A stretch of DNA of 64,000 nt from Pannonibacter carbonis (GCF_003012935.1 NZ_PUDR01000005.1:62001-126000); one strand, 5' to 3'; positions 28,849-37,371 are shown, numbered from the stretch's first letter. Notes: generated from the sequence alone by a model not told the origin. Program-made: numbers and translations.

Positions 28849-29349
28849 TCACTGAATCAGGATTTCCTTGAACAGCACCGCATTCACCTTTGCCGGATAA
28901 ACCGACATGTTGATGCGTCGAAGCAGTTCTTCCTTGAGCCGGAACAAGCCTGCAGATCCCTCAAGATCCGCTGGACGCAACTCGCGCAGGTAAATCTGGA
29001 AGGCATCCAGAATGCGCGGCAGCAACGGCGTGATCCGGTCGATCGTTCCCTGGTCATCGACTTCAAGCGCGATGCGGACCTTCAGGTAGGTCGCACGCCC
29101 GGTCGTCGACAGGTTTACCGTCATCTCCGGCAGCTCGAAGAACATCACCGGCTTCTGCTCCCGCACCGGTGGCGCATTCGGGTCGGACGGGGCTTCATTG
29201 CCACCGGAAAACAGGAAGAAATACGCGCCACCGCCGATAGCCAGCAGCGCGACCAGCGCACCAGCTCCGATAATGATGAGTTTCTTCTTGCCGCCGCCTT
29301 TGGCGCCTTCTGCGCCGTCTTCGCCGTCGGCCTCAGCTTCAGCCGCCAT
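28849..29349 (-). CDS. fliL: Flagellar basal-body protein FliL
   Basis: The 166-residue protein has a short Glu/Asp-rich cytoplasmic start, a Lys-flanked transmembrane segment (about 24-47) and the periplasmic FliL domain (VMFFELPEMTVNLSTTGRATYLKVRIALEV; LLPRILDAFQIYLRELRPADLEGSAGLFRLKEELLRRIN). FliL rings surround the stator and modulate torque. ATG 29349 is chosen over GTG 29379, which has no ribosome-binding site. It heads the operon fliL-fliM-pflI-motE-large TPR gene; gap to fliM is 9 bp. Confidence 0.96.
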   Translation of the reverse strand: MAAEAEADGEDGAEGAKGGGKKKLIIIGAGALVALLAIGGGAYFFLFSGGNEAPSDPNAPPVREQKPVMFFELPEMTVNLSTTGRATYLKVRIALEVDDQGTIDRITPLLPRILDAFQIYLRELRPADLEGSAGLFRLKEELLRRINMSVYPAKVNAVLFKEILIQ

Positions 29350-29411
29350 GAAATGCCCCGCCTGCCTTGCACCAGTCACGCGCGCGTAAATGGTTTCTAA
29401 AGGGTTAATGG

Positions 29412-29437
29412 TTAACGAGTGGTTACCAAACCCTTAA
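29412..29437. promoter_or_regulatory. Overlapping CtrA-type boxes between fliL and flgF
   Basis: Three half-sites spaced exactly 7 nt apart, TTAA (29412), TTAC (29423) and TTAA (29434), form two overlapping TTAA-N7-TTAA-like sites, each with one mismatch. They lie between the divergent fliL (63 bp away) and flgF (190 bp away) operons. Confidence 0.5.
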
Positions 29438-29626
29438 CCCATCACCCGGCAGGTCTTGCCGACTGGTTAACTTTTTCCTCACCTATTTGCCGAGCCAGAG
29501 CAGCTCCCAAAATTTTATCGTTGTTTTTCAATGCAATTCGTCTTGGCACGATCCCTGCTTACATAGGGTCGGACGACGGGTCTGGGGAGGTCTGGCGTCC
29601 CTCGGGGAGCATAAGGAATCGTTAAC

Positions 29627-30367
29627 ATGGAAAACGCGCAGTTAATCAACCTGTCGCGTCAGATCAGCCTGCGACGCCAAATGGACGTGACCGCGAACAA
29701 TATCGCGAACCTCAACACATCTGGCTTCAAGGCAAAGCGTCTGATTTTCGAGGAATTCATCATGCCGGTCGCCGAGGCGACCGCCTTTCCGCGTGGCGAC
29801 CTGAAGCTGTCCTACGTCCAGGATTCGCGCACCATAACCAACTTCCTTGCCGGCAGCATCCAGCTCACAGGAAACGAGCTTGATGTGGCAGTCGACGGCG
29901 ACGGCTGGTTTGCGATCCAGATGGAAGATGGTTCGGAGGCCTACTCACGCAACGGCGCCTTTCATCTCAACAATGTCGGCCAGTTGGTCACATCCGAGGG
30001 GCGCCCGGTCCTCACTGACGGTGGCCCGATCAGCTTCACGCCGGAAGACGGCAGCATCACGATCTCCGATGATGGCACGATCTCCACACGTCTGGGTGCG
30101 CGCGGCCGGCTGCGGCTTGTCGAACTGGACCGGCCCCAAAACGCCGTCGCCATCGGCAACAACCTGGTGACCTACGAGAACCCTCAGCCCGTTGGCAGGG
30201 TCCGGGTGATCCAGGGCGGCCTTGAAGACTCCAACGTCCAGGGCGTCGTTGAAATCGCCGACATGATCGAGATCACCCGCAAATACGAGTCCGTGACCAA
30301 GATGCTCAAGGACACCGATGACCTGGCCCGCCAGGCCATCGAACGCCTCGGCTCGAGCCAGGCCTGA
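29627..30367 (+). CDS. flgF: Proximal/distal rod protein FlgF
   Basis: The 246-residue protein begins MENAQLINLSRQISLRRQMDVTANNIANLNTSGFKA, the axial-protein N-terminal helix with the NNIANLNT motif, has LDVAVDGDGWFAIQ and YSRNGAFHLN beta-domain motifs, and ends with IADMIEITRKYESVTKMLKDTDD. FlgF is part of the rod. It heads the operon flgF-flgG-flgA-flgH, with an upstream GGGGAG site. Confidence 0.97.
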   Translation: MENAQLINLSRQISLRRQMDVTANNIANLNTSGFKAKRLIFEEFIMPVAEATAFPRGDLKLSYVQDSRTITNFLAGSIQLTGNELDVAVDGDGWFAIQMEDGSEAYSRNGAFHLNNVGQLVTSEGRPVLTDGGPISFTPEDGSITISDDGTISTRLGARGRLRLVELDRPQNAVAIGNNLVTYENPQPVGRVRVIQGGLEDSNVQGVVEIADMIEITRKYESVTKMLKDTDDLARQAIERLGSSQA

Positions 30368-30385
30368 CGGCAGGAGAACTGACAG

Positions 30386-31165
30386 ATGAAGGCACTCCAT
30401 ATTGCCGCCACGGGCATGAAGGCCCAGGAGCTGAACGTCGAAGTTATCTCCAACAACGTGGCCAACATGCGGACCACGGGCTACAAGCGCCAGCGCGCCG
30501 ACTTCCAGGATCTGCTCTATCAGAACCTGCGCCGCATGGGCACGGACACCTCGGCCAACGGCACCATCGTGCCAACCGGCGTGCAGATCGGCTCGGGCGT
30601 GAAGACCGCCGCCACTGCCCGCATCATGTCCCAGGGCAACCTGCAACAGACCGGCAAGGAACTCGACGTCGCCATCCGCGGCGAAGGCTTCTTCCAGGTC
30701 CAGATGCCGGACGGAACCACGGCCTATTCCCGCGACGGCTCCTTCGAGCGCGATGCCAACGGAACGCTGGTCACCATCGACGGTTACACGATCCTGCCCG
30801 GCATCGTGATCCCGCAGGATGCCCGCGATGTCACGATTTCGGCAGAAGGCTCTGTCCAGGCCATCGTCGGCGGGGTGGCACAGCAGCTTGGCCAGATCCA
30901 GACGGCTCGCTTCGTCAACAAGTCAGGTCTGGAAGCCGTCGGTGACAACCTGTTCCTGGAAACGGAAGCCAGTGGCGCAGCACAGGTCGGCAACCCTGAC
31001 GCGGACGGATACGGCAGTCTGCAGCAGAACTTCCTTGAAATGGCCAATGTCGAGGCCGTGTCGGAGATCGCGGACCTGATCGCCGCCCAGCGCGCCTATG
31101 AGATGAACTCCCGCGTCATCAAGGCAGCCGACGACATGTACTCCACCACAACGAACATCCGGTAA
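30386..31165 (+). CDS. flgG: Distal rod protein FlgG
   Basis: The 259-residue protein begins MKALHIAATGMKAQELNVEVISNNVANMRTTGYKRQRADFQDL, close to the FlgG consensus, includes LDVAIRGEGFFQVQMPDGTTAYSRDGSF and ends with EIADLIAAQRAYEMNSRVIKAADDMYSTTTNIR. FlgG forms the distal rod. Length is canonical (260-262 residues is usual). It lies 18 bp after flgF. Confidence 0.98.
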   Translation: MKALHIAATGMKAQELNVEVISNNVANMRTTGYKRQRADFQDLLYQNLRRMGTDTSANGTIVPTGVQIGSGVKTAATARIMSQGNLQQTGKELDVAIRGEGFFQVQMPDGTTAYSRDGSFERDANGTLVTIDGYTILPGIVIPQDARDVTISAEGSVQAIVGGVAQQLGQIQTARFVNKSGLEAVGDNLFLETEASGAAQVGNPDADGYGSLQQNFLEMANVEAVSEIADLIAAQRAYEMNSRVIKAADDMYSTTTNIR

Positions 31166-31176
31166 GGGAGGGTCTG

Positions 31177-32172
31177 ATGCGTCATATCCTCATCGCGGCC
31201 TTCGCTCTTCTGGGTGCAGCGCTCGCAGGATTTCCAGCCCTCGCGCTCGGTACACCCGTGTTGCGGTCGCAGATTTCCATCAACTCGGACGTGGTCACCG
31301 TCGGCGACTTCTACTCAAATGCCGGGCTGCTGGCCGGTGTGCCGCTGTTCCGCTCTCCCGACCTTGGCCAGAGCGGCCGGGTAGAGGCGGGTGTCGTCGC
31401 AGAACGGGCCCGGGCAGCCGGCCTCAGCGGTGCCGGAACAGATGGCCTGCGCGATGTCCTGGTCGAGCGCCAGTCGATTGTCATGGATACCGGCCGCCTG
31501 TCGGCCATGGTAGCCGACGCCATCGCGGCACAAAACCCGGACATCTTCGCCGCCGATCTCGATGTCCTGTTCGTGCGCAACCCGCAGACAACGCACGTCG
31601 ACCCGGCAGCCTCCGAGCCAATCCGCTTCGAGCAGGTGGTCTGGTCCCGCAACGACGGTCGTTTCGACATCACTATCGAACTCGTGGGCGCCTCCGGTCC
31701 GCGCAAGCTCGTCCTGACTGGCACCGCCCGCGAGATGGCCTCCGTCCTGACCCTGGCACAACCGCTCGACAAGGGACAGCTGATCAAGCCGGAGGACGTC
31801 ACGGTGCTTCGCCTGCCGCGCAGCCGCGTACCCGCGCGCACACTGACGGATGTCTCGGACATTGCGGGGTTTGCGGCGAGAAACAACCTGCGTCCCGGAC
31901 GCCCGCTGTCGCGCAGCGATTTCGAAAGGCCCCAGCTCATTGCTCGGGGCGACCAGGTCACGCTGGTCTATGAAATCGGCGCCATGCGCCTGACGACCAA
32001 GGGCCAGGCCATGGCCAGCGGCGCGGCAGGCGACCTCATCGACATCATGAACATCCAGTCCCGCCGGACCGTCACCGGAACTGTTCTCGGCCGCGGCCAG
32101 GTCCGCGTCGGCACACCGCCCCGCGCTGTTGCCGCCCTGACCGAAACGCCGGCCAAGGAGATTGCCCAATGA
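31177..32172 (+). CDS. flgA: P-ring assembly chaperone FlgA
   Basis: The 331-residue periplasmic protein has a signal peptide (about 1-24, ending ALA) and a C-terminal SAF-like domain (AQPLDKGQLIKPEDVTVLRLP; AGFAARNNLRPGRPLSRSDFERPQLIARGDQVTLVYEIGAMRLTTKGQAMASGAAGD). FlgA helps FlgI assemble. It is larger than enterobacterial FlgA (about 220 residues), as usual in this class. Its stop overlaps the flgH start by 4 nt. Confidence 0.95.
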   Translation: MRHILIAAFALLGAALAGFPALALGTPVLRSQISINSDVVTVGDFYSNAGLLAGVPLFRSPDLGQSGRVEAGVVAERARAAGLSGAGTDGLRDVLVERQSIVMDTGRLSAMVADAIAAQNPDIFAADLDVLFVRNPQTTHVDPAASEPIRFEQVVWSRNDGRFDITIELVGASGPRKLVLTGTAREMASVLTLAQPLDKGQLIKPEDVTVLRLPRSRVPARTLTDVSDIAGFAARNNLRPGRPLSRSDFERPQLIARGDQVTLVYEIGAMRLTTKGQAMASGAAGDLIDIMNIQSRRTVTGTVLGRGQVRVGTPPRAVAALTETPAKEIAQ

Positions 32173-32915
32173 TCCGCTCCCTCTCCACCGCCTTCACCTT
32201 GACGGCGATCGGCCTGAGCCTTGCCGCCTGTGGCGCGGCTGACCGGCTGTCGCAGGTCGGCCAGCAGCCGCCCCTCAACGCGATCCAGGACCCGACCACC
32301 ATGCCGGGCTACCGGCCGGTGCAGATGCCGATGCCTGCACCCCAGCCCGCGCATTACAATGCCAATTCGCTCTGGAAGTCCGGCAACCGGGCCTTCTTCG
32401 AGGACCAGCGGGCAAGCCGCGTTGGCGATCTGCTGACGGTCATGGTGACGATCTCTGACAAGGCCCAGTTCGACAACCAGACCGAACGCTCACGCTCCGG
32501 CTCGGATTCCGCCGGTGCCGGCGGGGCCCTCGGCACGGCCATCGACACAGTGTTCCTGCCCGCCGGCGTCAGCGCCAGCAACCTGGCAACATTGAATGGC
32601 GCGTCCAACTTCAAGGGCAATGGCACCATCGACCGCAAGGAAACCCTGAAAACCACAGTCGCAGCCGTTGTCACCCAGGTCCTGCCCAACGGCAATCTTG
32701 TCATCGAAGGGCGCCAGGAAGTCCGCGTGAACTTCGAAGTTCGCGAACTGGTCGTCGCTGGCGTGGTCCGGCCGCAGGACATCCAGGCCAACAACACCAT
32801 CGCCAGCGAGAAGATCGCCGAAGCGCGTATCGGCTACGGTGGCCGTGGCCAGATCACGGACGTGCAGCAGCCGCGCTATGGCGCCCAGGTCATGGACATC
32901 ATCCTGCCGTTCTGA
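32169..32915 (+). CDS. flgH: L-ring lipoprotein FlgH
   Basis: The 248-residue protein has a lipoprotein signal with lipobox LAAC (Cys21), then the FlgH domain: SLWKSGNRAFFEDQRASRVGDLLTVMVTISDKA, NRKETL-like DRKETLKTTVAAVVTQVLPNGNLVIEG and C-terminal IAEARIGYGGRGQITDVQQPRYG. It forms the outer-membrane L ring. The ATG overlaps the flgA stop codon, and strong hairpins follow at 32991-33065. Confidence 0.97.
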   Translation: MIRSLSTAFTLTAIGLSLAACGAADRLSQVGQQPPLNAIQDPTTMPGYRPVQMPMPAPQPAHYNANSLWKSGNRAFFEDQRASRVGDLLTVMVTISDKAQFDNQTERSRSGSDSAGAGGALGTAIDTVFLPAGVSASNLATLNGASNFKGNGTIDRKETLKTTVAAVVTQVLPNGNLVIEGRQEVRVNFEVRELVVAGVVRPQDIQANNTIASEKIAEARIGYGGRGQITDVQQPRYGAQVMDIILPF

Positions 32916-32990
32916 CCGCCGCCCCGCACGCGGCCGCCCCCCCCCTGCTGCCGGCATGCTCTCCTTCTCATCCTAAATCACAGTCCCCCG

Positions 32991-33065
32991 GGCGTCCTGA
33001 AGAACTCGAGCTTCAGGACGCCTGACGACGGGCACGGCGTCTCGCTCCCCGAGCGCCGTGCCCGT
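32991..33065 (+). terminator. Tandem hairpins ending the flgF operon
   Basis: Hairpin 1 pairs GGCGTCCTGAA (32991-33001) with TTCAGGACGCC (33012-33022). Hairpin 2 pairs ACGGGCACGGCG (33028-33039) with CGCCGTGCCCGT (33054-33065) and its loop also closes through CTCG/CGAG. Both are perfect stems of 11 and 12 bp. There is no long T tract. Confidence 0.65.
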
Positions 33066-33135
33066 TCTCATCTGCCGATGCCAGTGCCAGCCGCTCCCCA
33101 CGGCCCGTGCTTCGGAAAAAACTACGAACAATAAA

Positions 33136-33162
33136 GGCCCCGGACGTTTAACGTCCGGGGCC
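33136..33162. terminator. Terminator-like hairpin, duplicate of the dksA terminator
   Basis: The 27-bp palindrome pairs GGCCCCGGACG with CGTCCGGGGCC. It is identical except for one loop base to the hairpin at 33350-33376, on the other side of repeat A. Only the latter adjoins a gene end. Confidence 0.65.
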
Positions 33163-33172
33163 GTAAGCTTGA

Positions 33173-33338
33173 TGACAAACCTCGACCTCACCGCAGTCAT
33201 CCCGGCCAAGCGCAGCGCCGAGCCGGGACCGGAGCGTCGAGGCCTCTATATTTCAATGAGCTAACCCGGAAGAGACCTAGGCTCTCCGGTCCCGGATCTC
33301 CGCTTCGCTGCGTCCGGGATGACCATCGAGGGTTTGTC
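33173..33338. repeat. Palindromic dispersed repeat, copy A
   Basis: The segment begins TGACAAACCTCGA and ends TCGAGGGTTTGTC (inverted termini). It contains GTCATCCCGGCC...GAGCCGGGACCGGAG, paired with CTCTCCGGTCCCGGATC...GTCCGGGATGAC. It matches copy B (41856-42022) closely and copy C (1307-1542) more loosely. It is flanked by a duplicated terminator hairpin. Confidence 0.8.
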
Positions 33339-33349
33339 GGAAATCTGAA

Positions 33350-33376
33350 GGCCCCGGACGTTTGACGTCCGGGGCC
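33350..33376 (-). terminator. dksA terminator hairpin
   Basis: GGCCCCGGACG pairs with CGTCCGGGGCC around a 5-nt loop, 28 bp beyond the dksA stop codon. Its near-copy lies at 33136-33162. Confidence 0.7.
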
Positions 33377-33404
33377 TCAAGAAATTCAGTCGCTGATGGT
33401 CAGG

Positions 33405-33821
33405 TCAATCGTCACGATAGACCTTCTCGCGGCGTTCGTGAGCTTCCTGCGCCTCGATGGACAAGGTCGCGATCGGGCGGGCATCAAGCCGCTTCACCGA
33501 AATGGGATCGCCTGTCTCCTCGCAGTAACCGTAACTGCCGTCATTGATACGCTCGAGCGCGGCATCGATCTTGGAGATCAGCTTGCGCTGGCGGTCGCGG
33601 GCGCGCAGTTCGATGGAACGGTCCGTCTCCGAGGAAGCCCGGTCCGCGAAATCCGGGTGGTTCGTGCTTTCTTCCTGAAGATGCGCCAACGTCTCGCGGC
33701 TTTCCCGCAAGATGTCCTCTTTCCAGGCAATCAGCTTGTTGCGGAAATAGTCACGCTGCCGATCATTCATGAACGGCTCGTCCTCGGAAGGTCGATAATC
33801 AGACTCAAGTTCAACCGTCAT
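33405..33821 (-). CDS. dksA: RNA polymerase-binding protein DksA, Cys-poor type
   Basis: The 138-residue protein has the DksA coiled coil (NKLIAWKEDILRESRETLAHLQEE; DFADRASSETDRSIELRARDRQRKLISKIDAALERI) and a C-terminal zinc-finger-like region. There only Cys100 of the usual four Cys remains (YGYCEETGDPISVKRLDARPIAT), a pattern I know from other alphaproteobacterial DksA proteins. With ppGpp, DksA modulates transcription initiation. The Cys-poor form may not need zinc. An ATG at 33821 gives a normal N-terminal length; the Met at residue 18 is an alternative. It is transcribed toward repeat A, away from fliX. Confidence 0.94.
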   Translation of the reverse strand: MTVELESDYRPSEDEPFMNDRQRDYFRNKLIAWKEDILRESRETLAHLQEESTNHPDFADRASSETDRSIELRARDRQRKLISKIDAALERINDGSYGYCEETGDPISVKRLDARPIATLSIEAQEAHERREKVYRDD

Positions 33822-33973
33822 CGAAAACTCCGGTTACCGTTAGGACGGGCGCAATATATTCCTTACCGACCGCCCGTACAACGGCTGTCCTTGAAAAAAG
33901 TTCAAACGATTTTGATTTTGATTTCAGATAGTTAAGCTTAACGCGCTCTCGCGCGGGCATTCGCTTTGCCGGC

Positions 33974-34393
33974 TTACTCGTCGAATTTGCCGAGCTTGGC
34001 CAGCTCAACCCGGACACGAAGTTCGATCTCGTCGATGACACTGTCGAGTTGATCATCGCCGCTTGGAGCCCGGTCCCTGAGCGTGCTTGCCATGCTCTCC
34101 AGACGGCCATCCTGCACTAGGCCGGCGAGCAGATCCGCCTTGAGGGCATCCAGTGCATCGAGCAGCGAATGGCCGCGCTTGCCGGCAATATCCCGGTTGT
34201 CAGGCTGGACCTCGACTTCCTGAAGGGCAAGCAGAGCATCGATGCCACCCAGGCCCGATGCAGAACTCGTCGTGGAAACCGACGTCGATTCGCTGTCCGA
34301 AGTCAGGAAGAACCCGTCGCCGCCGCTGCCCGTGCGCTTTTTGCCGCCCTTGCCCTGCACCGTGGAAATGGGGGGATTGCCTGTAATGCGCAT
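33974..34393 (-). CDS. fliX: Flagellar assembly regulator FliX
   Basis: The 139-residue protein has a Gly/Ser-rich middle (about 18-45) and the FliX C-terminal region LLDALDALKADLLAG ... LDSVIDEIELRVRVELAKLGKFDE. In Caulobacter FliX, also about 139 residues, links basal-body assembly to the sigma-54 activator FlbD. The ATG at 34393 follows GAAGG; an upstream in-frame start at 34513 would add 40 unconserved residues. It is divergent from flgI and lies 152 bp upstream of dksA. flbD and rpoN are not in the window. Confidence 0.9.
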   Translation of the reverse strand: MRITGNPPISTVQGKGGKKRTGSGGDGFFLTSDSESTSVSTTSSASGLGGIDALLALQEVEVQPDNRDIAGKRGHSLLDALDALKADLLAGLVQDGRLESMASTLRDRAPSGDDQLDSVIDEIELRVRVELAKLGKFDE

Positions 34394-34568
34394 GAAGCCG
34401 ACCTTCAACGGAGGTGTGCGCCGACCCCTGGCCGCCGGTCGGCTGCGTTCAGTTGCCCGGGCACCTGTCATTTTCTTCCCGGCAAATCTACGGCATCCCC
34501 CATGCCCCGGCAACTTTTGCCGTCACGTGCCGACCTGACTATCCCCTGCCGGAAGCGCCCGGCCGTGA

Positions 34569-34604
34569 TTAAAGAAAAATTAACCCAACTTTACAGTGAC
34601 TTAA
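34569..34604. promoter_or_regulatory. Tandem CtrA-type boxes upstream of flgI
   Basis: TTAAAGAAAAATTAA (34569-34583) is a perfect TTAA-N7-TTAA site. TTTACAGTGACTTAA (34590-34604) has one mismatch. They lie 62-84 bp upstream of the flgI ATG, between divergent fliX and flgI. Confidence 0.6.
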
Positions 34605-34666
34605 GACAGCTTCCGGCGGACAGCGCAGAATGTGGCACGGCTCTCGCATAGGACCGGCAAAATCTC

Positions 34667-35800
34667 ATGTCCGGATTGACCCGAATGACGCCTGCCAACC
34701 TGTTCCGCTTCGGCGCCGTTTTTGTCCTGCTGGCGTGTCTCGCCTCTGCGGCCACGGCTGCCTCCCGCATCAAGGATATCTCCGACTTCGAGGGGATCCG
34801 TGAAAACCAGCTCATCGGCTACGGCCTGGTGGTTGGCCTCAATGGCACGGGCGACTCCCTCCGCAACGCCCCCTTCACCCGGCAAAGTCTGCAGGCGATG
34901 CTGGAACGGCTAGGTGTCAACACCCGCGGCGTCGATCTCAATACCAACAATGTCGCTGCAGTCATGGTAACGGCCAACCTGCCGCCCTTCTCCACGCAAG
35001 GCACGCGCATTGACGTGAATGTCAGCGCACTTGGCGATGCCAAGAGCCTTCAGGGCGGCACCTTGCTGGTGACGCCGCTGATGGGCGCCGATGGCGAGGT
35101 CTATGCGATTGCGCAAGGGTCCGTCGCCATCGCCGGCTTTTCGGCACAGGGCGATGCGGCAGCCGTTGTGCGCGGCGTGCCGACCTCCGGCCGGATCGCG
35201 AACGGGGCCCTGGTTGAACGGGAAGTTGAGTTCAAACTTGCCGGCCTCACCACGCTTCGCCTGGCCCTGCGCAACCCGGATCTGACCACATCGCGCCGCA
35301 TTGCCCTGGCCATCAACGAACTGATCGGCCTGCCGACGGCAGAGCCGATGGATCCGGCAACCGTCCGGATCGACCTGCCCCGGGATTACGACGGCAACAT
35401 CGTCGATCTCCTGACTGACATCGAGCAGCTGATCATTGAACCGGACATGCCGGCGCGCGTCGTGATCGACGAGAACTCGGGCATCATTGTCATGGGTCAG
35501 AACGTCAAGGTCTCCACGGTCGCGGTCGCGCAAGGCAACCTGACGGTCACCATCGCGGAAAGCCCGGAAGTTTCGCAGCCGCTACCCTTTGCCAATGGGG
35601 AAACCACGGTCGTGCCACGCACGGACGTGACGGTTGACACGGACGCCGACAAGAAGCTCGCCATCCTGAAGGAGACCGTAACCCTGCAGGAACTGGTGAA
35701 CGGGCTCAACGCCCTCGGCATCGGACCACGCGACATGATCTCCATCCTTCAGGCCATCAAGGCCGCAGGTGCCATGCAGGCAGAAATCGAGGCGCTGTGA
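34667..35800 (+). CDS. flgI: Flagellar P-ring protein FlgI
   Basis: The 377-residue protein has a signal peptide (about 1-32) and the FlgI sequence SRIKDISDFEGIRENQLIGYGLVVGLNGTGDSLRNAPFTRQSLQAMLERLGVN, later RIDVNVSALGDAKSLQGGTLLVTPL and ending LVNGLNALGIGPRDMISILQAIKAAGAMQAEIEAL. It forms the periplasmic P ring. Its TGA overlaps the flgJ ATG (TGATG). It heads the unit flgI-flgJ-flgN. Confidence 0.98.
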   Translation: MSGLTRMTPANLFRFGAVFVLLACLASAATAASRIKDISDFEGIRENQLIGYGLVVGLNGTGDSLRNAPFTRQSLQAMLERLGVNTRGVDLNTNNVAAVMVTANLPPFSTQGTRIDVNVSALGDAKSLQGGTLLVTPLMGADGEVYAIAQGSVAIAGFSAQGDAAAVVRGVPTSGRIANGALVEREVEFKLAGLTTLRLALRNPDLTTSRRIALAINELIGLPTAEPMDPATVRIDLPRDYDGNIVDLLTDIEQLIIEPDMPARVVIDENSGIIVMGQNVKVSTVAVAQGNLTVTIAESPEVSQPLPFANGETTVVPRTDVTVDTDADKKLAILKETVTLQELVNGLNALGIGPRDMISILQAIKAAGAMQAEIEAL

Positions 35801-36114
35801 TGCTCACCGCCAATGACCCCGTCCCGACCCTGCGCTCCCTGCAAGCATCGACGCTCGGCGGCGCGCAAGACGCCGCCAAGGCGAAGGTGAAGCAAGCCGC
35901 TCAGTCGTATGAGGCAGTCTTCCTCAACACCATGCTGCAATCGATGTTCACCGGCATCGAGGAAGGCGGAGCATGGGGGGGCGGCCAAGGATCCGAAACC
36001 TGGCAAGGCCTCCTCATCGACGAATTTGCAAAGAACATCGCAGCGCGCGGCGGCATCGGCATTGCCGCGACCGTCGAACGCGAACTGCTGGCCCTTCAGG
36101 AGATTTCCCAGTGA
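35800..36114 (+). CDS. flgJ: Rod-binding protein FlgJ (N-domain only)
   Basis: The 104-residue protein holds only the rod-binding domain of FlgJ (AAQSYEAVFLNTMLQSMFTGIEEGGAWGGGQGSETWQGLLIDEFAKNIAARGGIGIAATVERELL). The C-terminal muramidase domain of enterobacterial FlgJ is absent, as usual in alphaproteobacteria, so a separate lytic enzyme must open the wall. ATG 35800 overlaps the flgI stop; a GTG immediately before it is an alternative. Confidence 0.94.
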   Translation: MLTANDPVPTLRSLQASTLGGAQDAAKAKVKQAAQSYEAVFLNTMLQSMFTGIEEGGAWGGGQGSETWQGLLIDEFAKNIAARGGIGIAATVERELLALQEISQ

Positions 36115-36602
36115 GTGAACAGGCCGAAACCACCGTTGCCCTTCCCTTCGCCATCGAGCGTCCATCCAGCAGACAGGAAGCAGAGAACTTCTGCAATGCC
36201 GTTCGCCGGACCATGGAGCGGCTGCTGGAGGTGATTGAACAGGAGACAGATCTCGTTCGCGAAGGGCAGCTGCGCGCCGCTGGAGAACTGCAGGGCGAGA
36301 AGGCGGTTCTGATCCACCATTATACCCAGGGCGTCCTTTATGCGAAGGAGCACTCGGTCGCCCTCGGCAACCTGGCCCCTGTGGCCGTGCAGGCCCTGCG
36401 CCGGCAGCACGCCGAGTTCCAGCCGGTGCTACGCATCAATCTCGCCGTGCTCGCCACGGCTCGGGAAGTGACCAATGACATCGTCAGCACGGTCGCCCGC
36501 GCGGTTGGCTCACGGCAGCGGACCACAACCTACGGGCCGGGCGGTACCGCGCCGGCTCCGGCACGACCGGCAGAAGGCATCGCGGTCAACCGGTCTCTCT
36601 GA
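36111..36602 (+). CDS. FlgN-like export chaperone
   Basis: The 163-residue protein is largely helical: EAENFCNAVRRTMERLLEVIEQETDLVREGQLRAAGELQGEKAVLIHHYTQGV resembles the FlgN helix that binds hook-associated proteins. A Pro-rich C-terminus follows. The GTG at 36111, overlapping the flgJ stop, is chosen because AGGAG lies 8 nt upstream; the frame is open further upstream inside flgJ but without support. The position after flgJ fits a FlgN-type chaperone for FlgK and FlgL. Confidence 0.75.
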   Translation: MSEQAETTVALPFAIERPSSRQEAENFCNAVRRTMERLLEVIEQETDLVREGQLRAAGELQGEKAVLIHHYTQGVLYAKEHSVALGNLAPVAVQALRRQHAEFQPVLRINLAVLATAREVTNDIVSTVARAVGSRQRTTTYGPGGTAPAPARPAEGIAVNRSL

Positions 36603-36730
36603 GCAGACCGAATCAAAAAAACACCCCTTCGGGACAATCCTAACCTTTCCGTTAAGGAGCGATTCACACCCTTGCCGTAACGTCAGAAGGTAGCATCGGG
36701 TCTAGGAACAGATACCCCGAGGAGGCTGCC

Positions 36731-37120
36731 ATGGACACAGGAGTGATCCGGTCGCCGTTGCCGGCCTATACGGCAATCACACCGGAAACGCGGGCGCCGC
36801 AACGCAACGAACCCGCAGCAAAAACCGATAACGATATTGCCAAGACGGTAACCCCGTCGGGGGAGAGCTCGGCCCAGCGTCCGGCAAAGGAAGAACGCAA
36901 CCAGGGTCCGGTTGGGGGCCAGCAGTTGCGTGACCTCGTGCGCAAGAACAAGCTCGACCCAGAAAGCCAGTCCTTGATCTATGTTGCCATGGATCGGGAA
37001 TCCGGCGAGGTCGTGACACAGGTGCCCAGCGAGACCTTGCGCCGGCTGCGCGCCTACGCGATCTCGACTGACAACCAGGAAAATCAGGACAGGAAGGCGA
37101 GCGTGATCAGGACCGCCTGA
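36731..37120 (+). CDS. FlaG-like flagellar protein
   Basis: The 129-residue protein has a disordered, charged N-terminal half and a C-terminal segment (SLIYVAMDRESGEVVTQVPSETLRRLRAY) that matches the FlaG pattern of 'xGEVVxQIPxExL'. FlaG proteins influence filament length. It is preceded by GAGGAGG-like sequence and followed by a strong terminator at 37145-37181. It sits 128 bp after the flgN-like gene and just upstream of the flagellins. Family assignment is moderate. Confidence 0.65.
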   Translation: MDTGVIRSPLPAYTAITPETRAPQRNEPAAKTDNDIAKTVTPSGESSAQRPAKEERNQGPVGGQQLRDLVRKNKLDPESQSLIYVAMDRESGEVVTQVPSETLRRLRAYAISTDNQENQDRKASVIRTA

Positions 37121-37144
37121 CCCCTCGCCTGCCCGCCCCCCCAA

Positions 37145-37181
37145 CGAAAGGCCCTCCGCCACCCGGCGCGAGGGCCTTTCG
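37145..37181 (+). terminator. Terminator after the flaG-like gene
   Basis: CGAAAGGCCCTC (37145-37156) and GAGGGCCTTTCG (37170-37181) form a perfect 12-bp stem, with TTT following. It separates the flgI operon from flagellin 1. Confidence 0.8.
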
Positions 37182-37332
37182 TTTACCTGCCCCCCTTCTG
37201 CAAATTGGCGCAAAACCTCAGGCACGGACACCGAGAAACACAATATTTACCAAAGAACTTAATGTAAATAAACAGTACAGAAGTCATTTAAATTTACATA
37301 TATTTAAACTTAAATTCCGGAAACCATATCAA

Positions 37333-37347
37333 TTTACAAGTAATACA
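37333..37347 (+). promoter_or_regulatory. Weak CtrA-like site upstream of flagellin 1
   Basis: TTTACAAGTAATACA has the TTTAC half-site also seen upstream of the other flagellins, but the second half is poor. It ends 70 bp before the ATG, about the distance (69-78 bp) seen for the stronger sites. Confidence 0.25.
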
Positions 37348-37371
37348 GTTCTATCTGGCAATTGTTTCTTC

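Noticed and set aside
36641-36656. CtrA-like TTAA sites with N8 spacing, as at 36641-36656 and 45649-45664
   Set aside because: Spacing is 8, not 7, so I did not call them.
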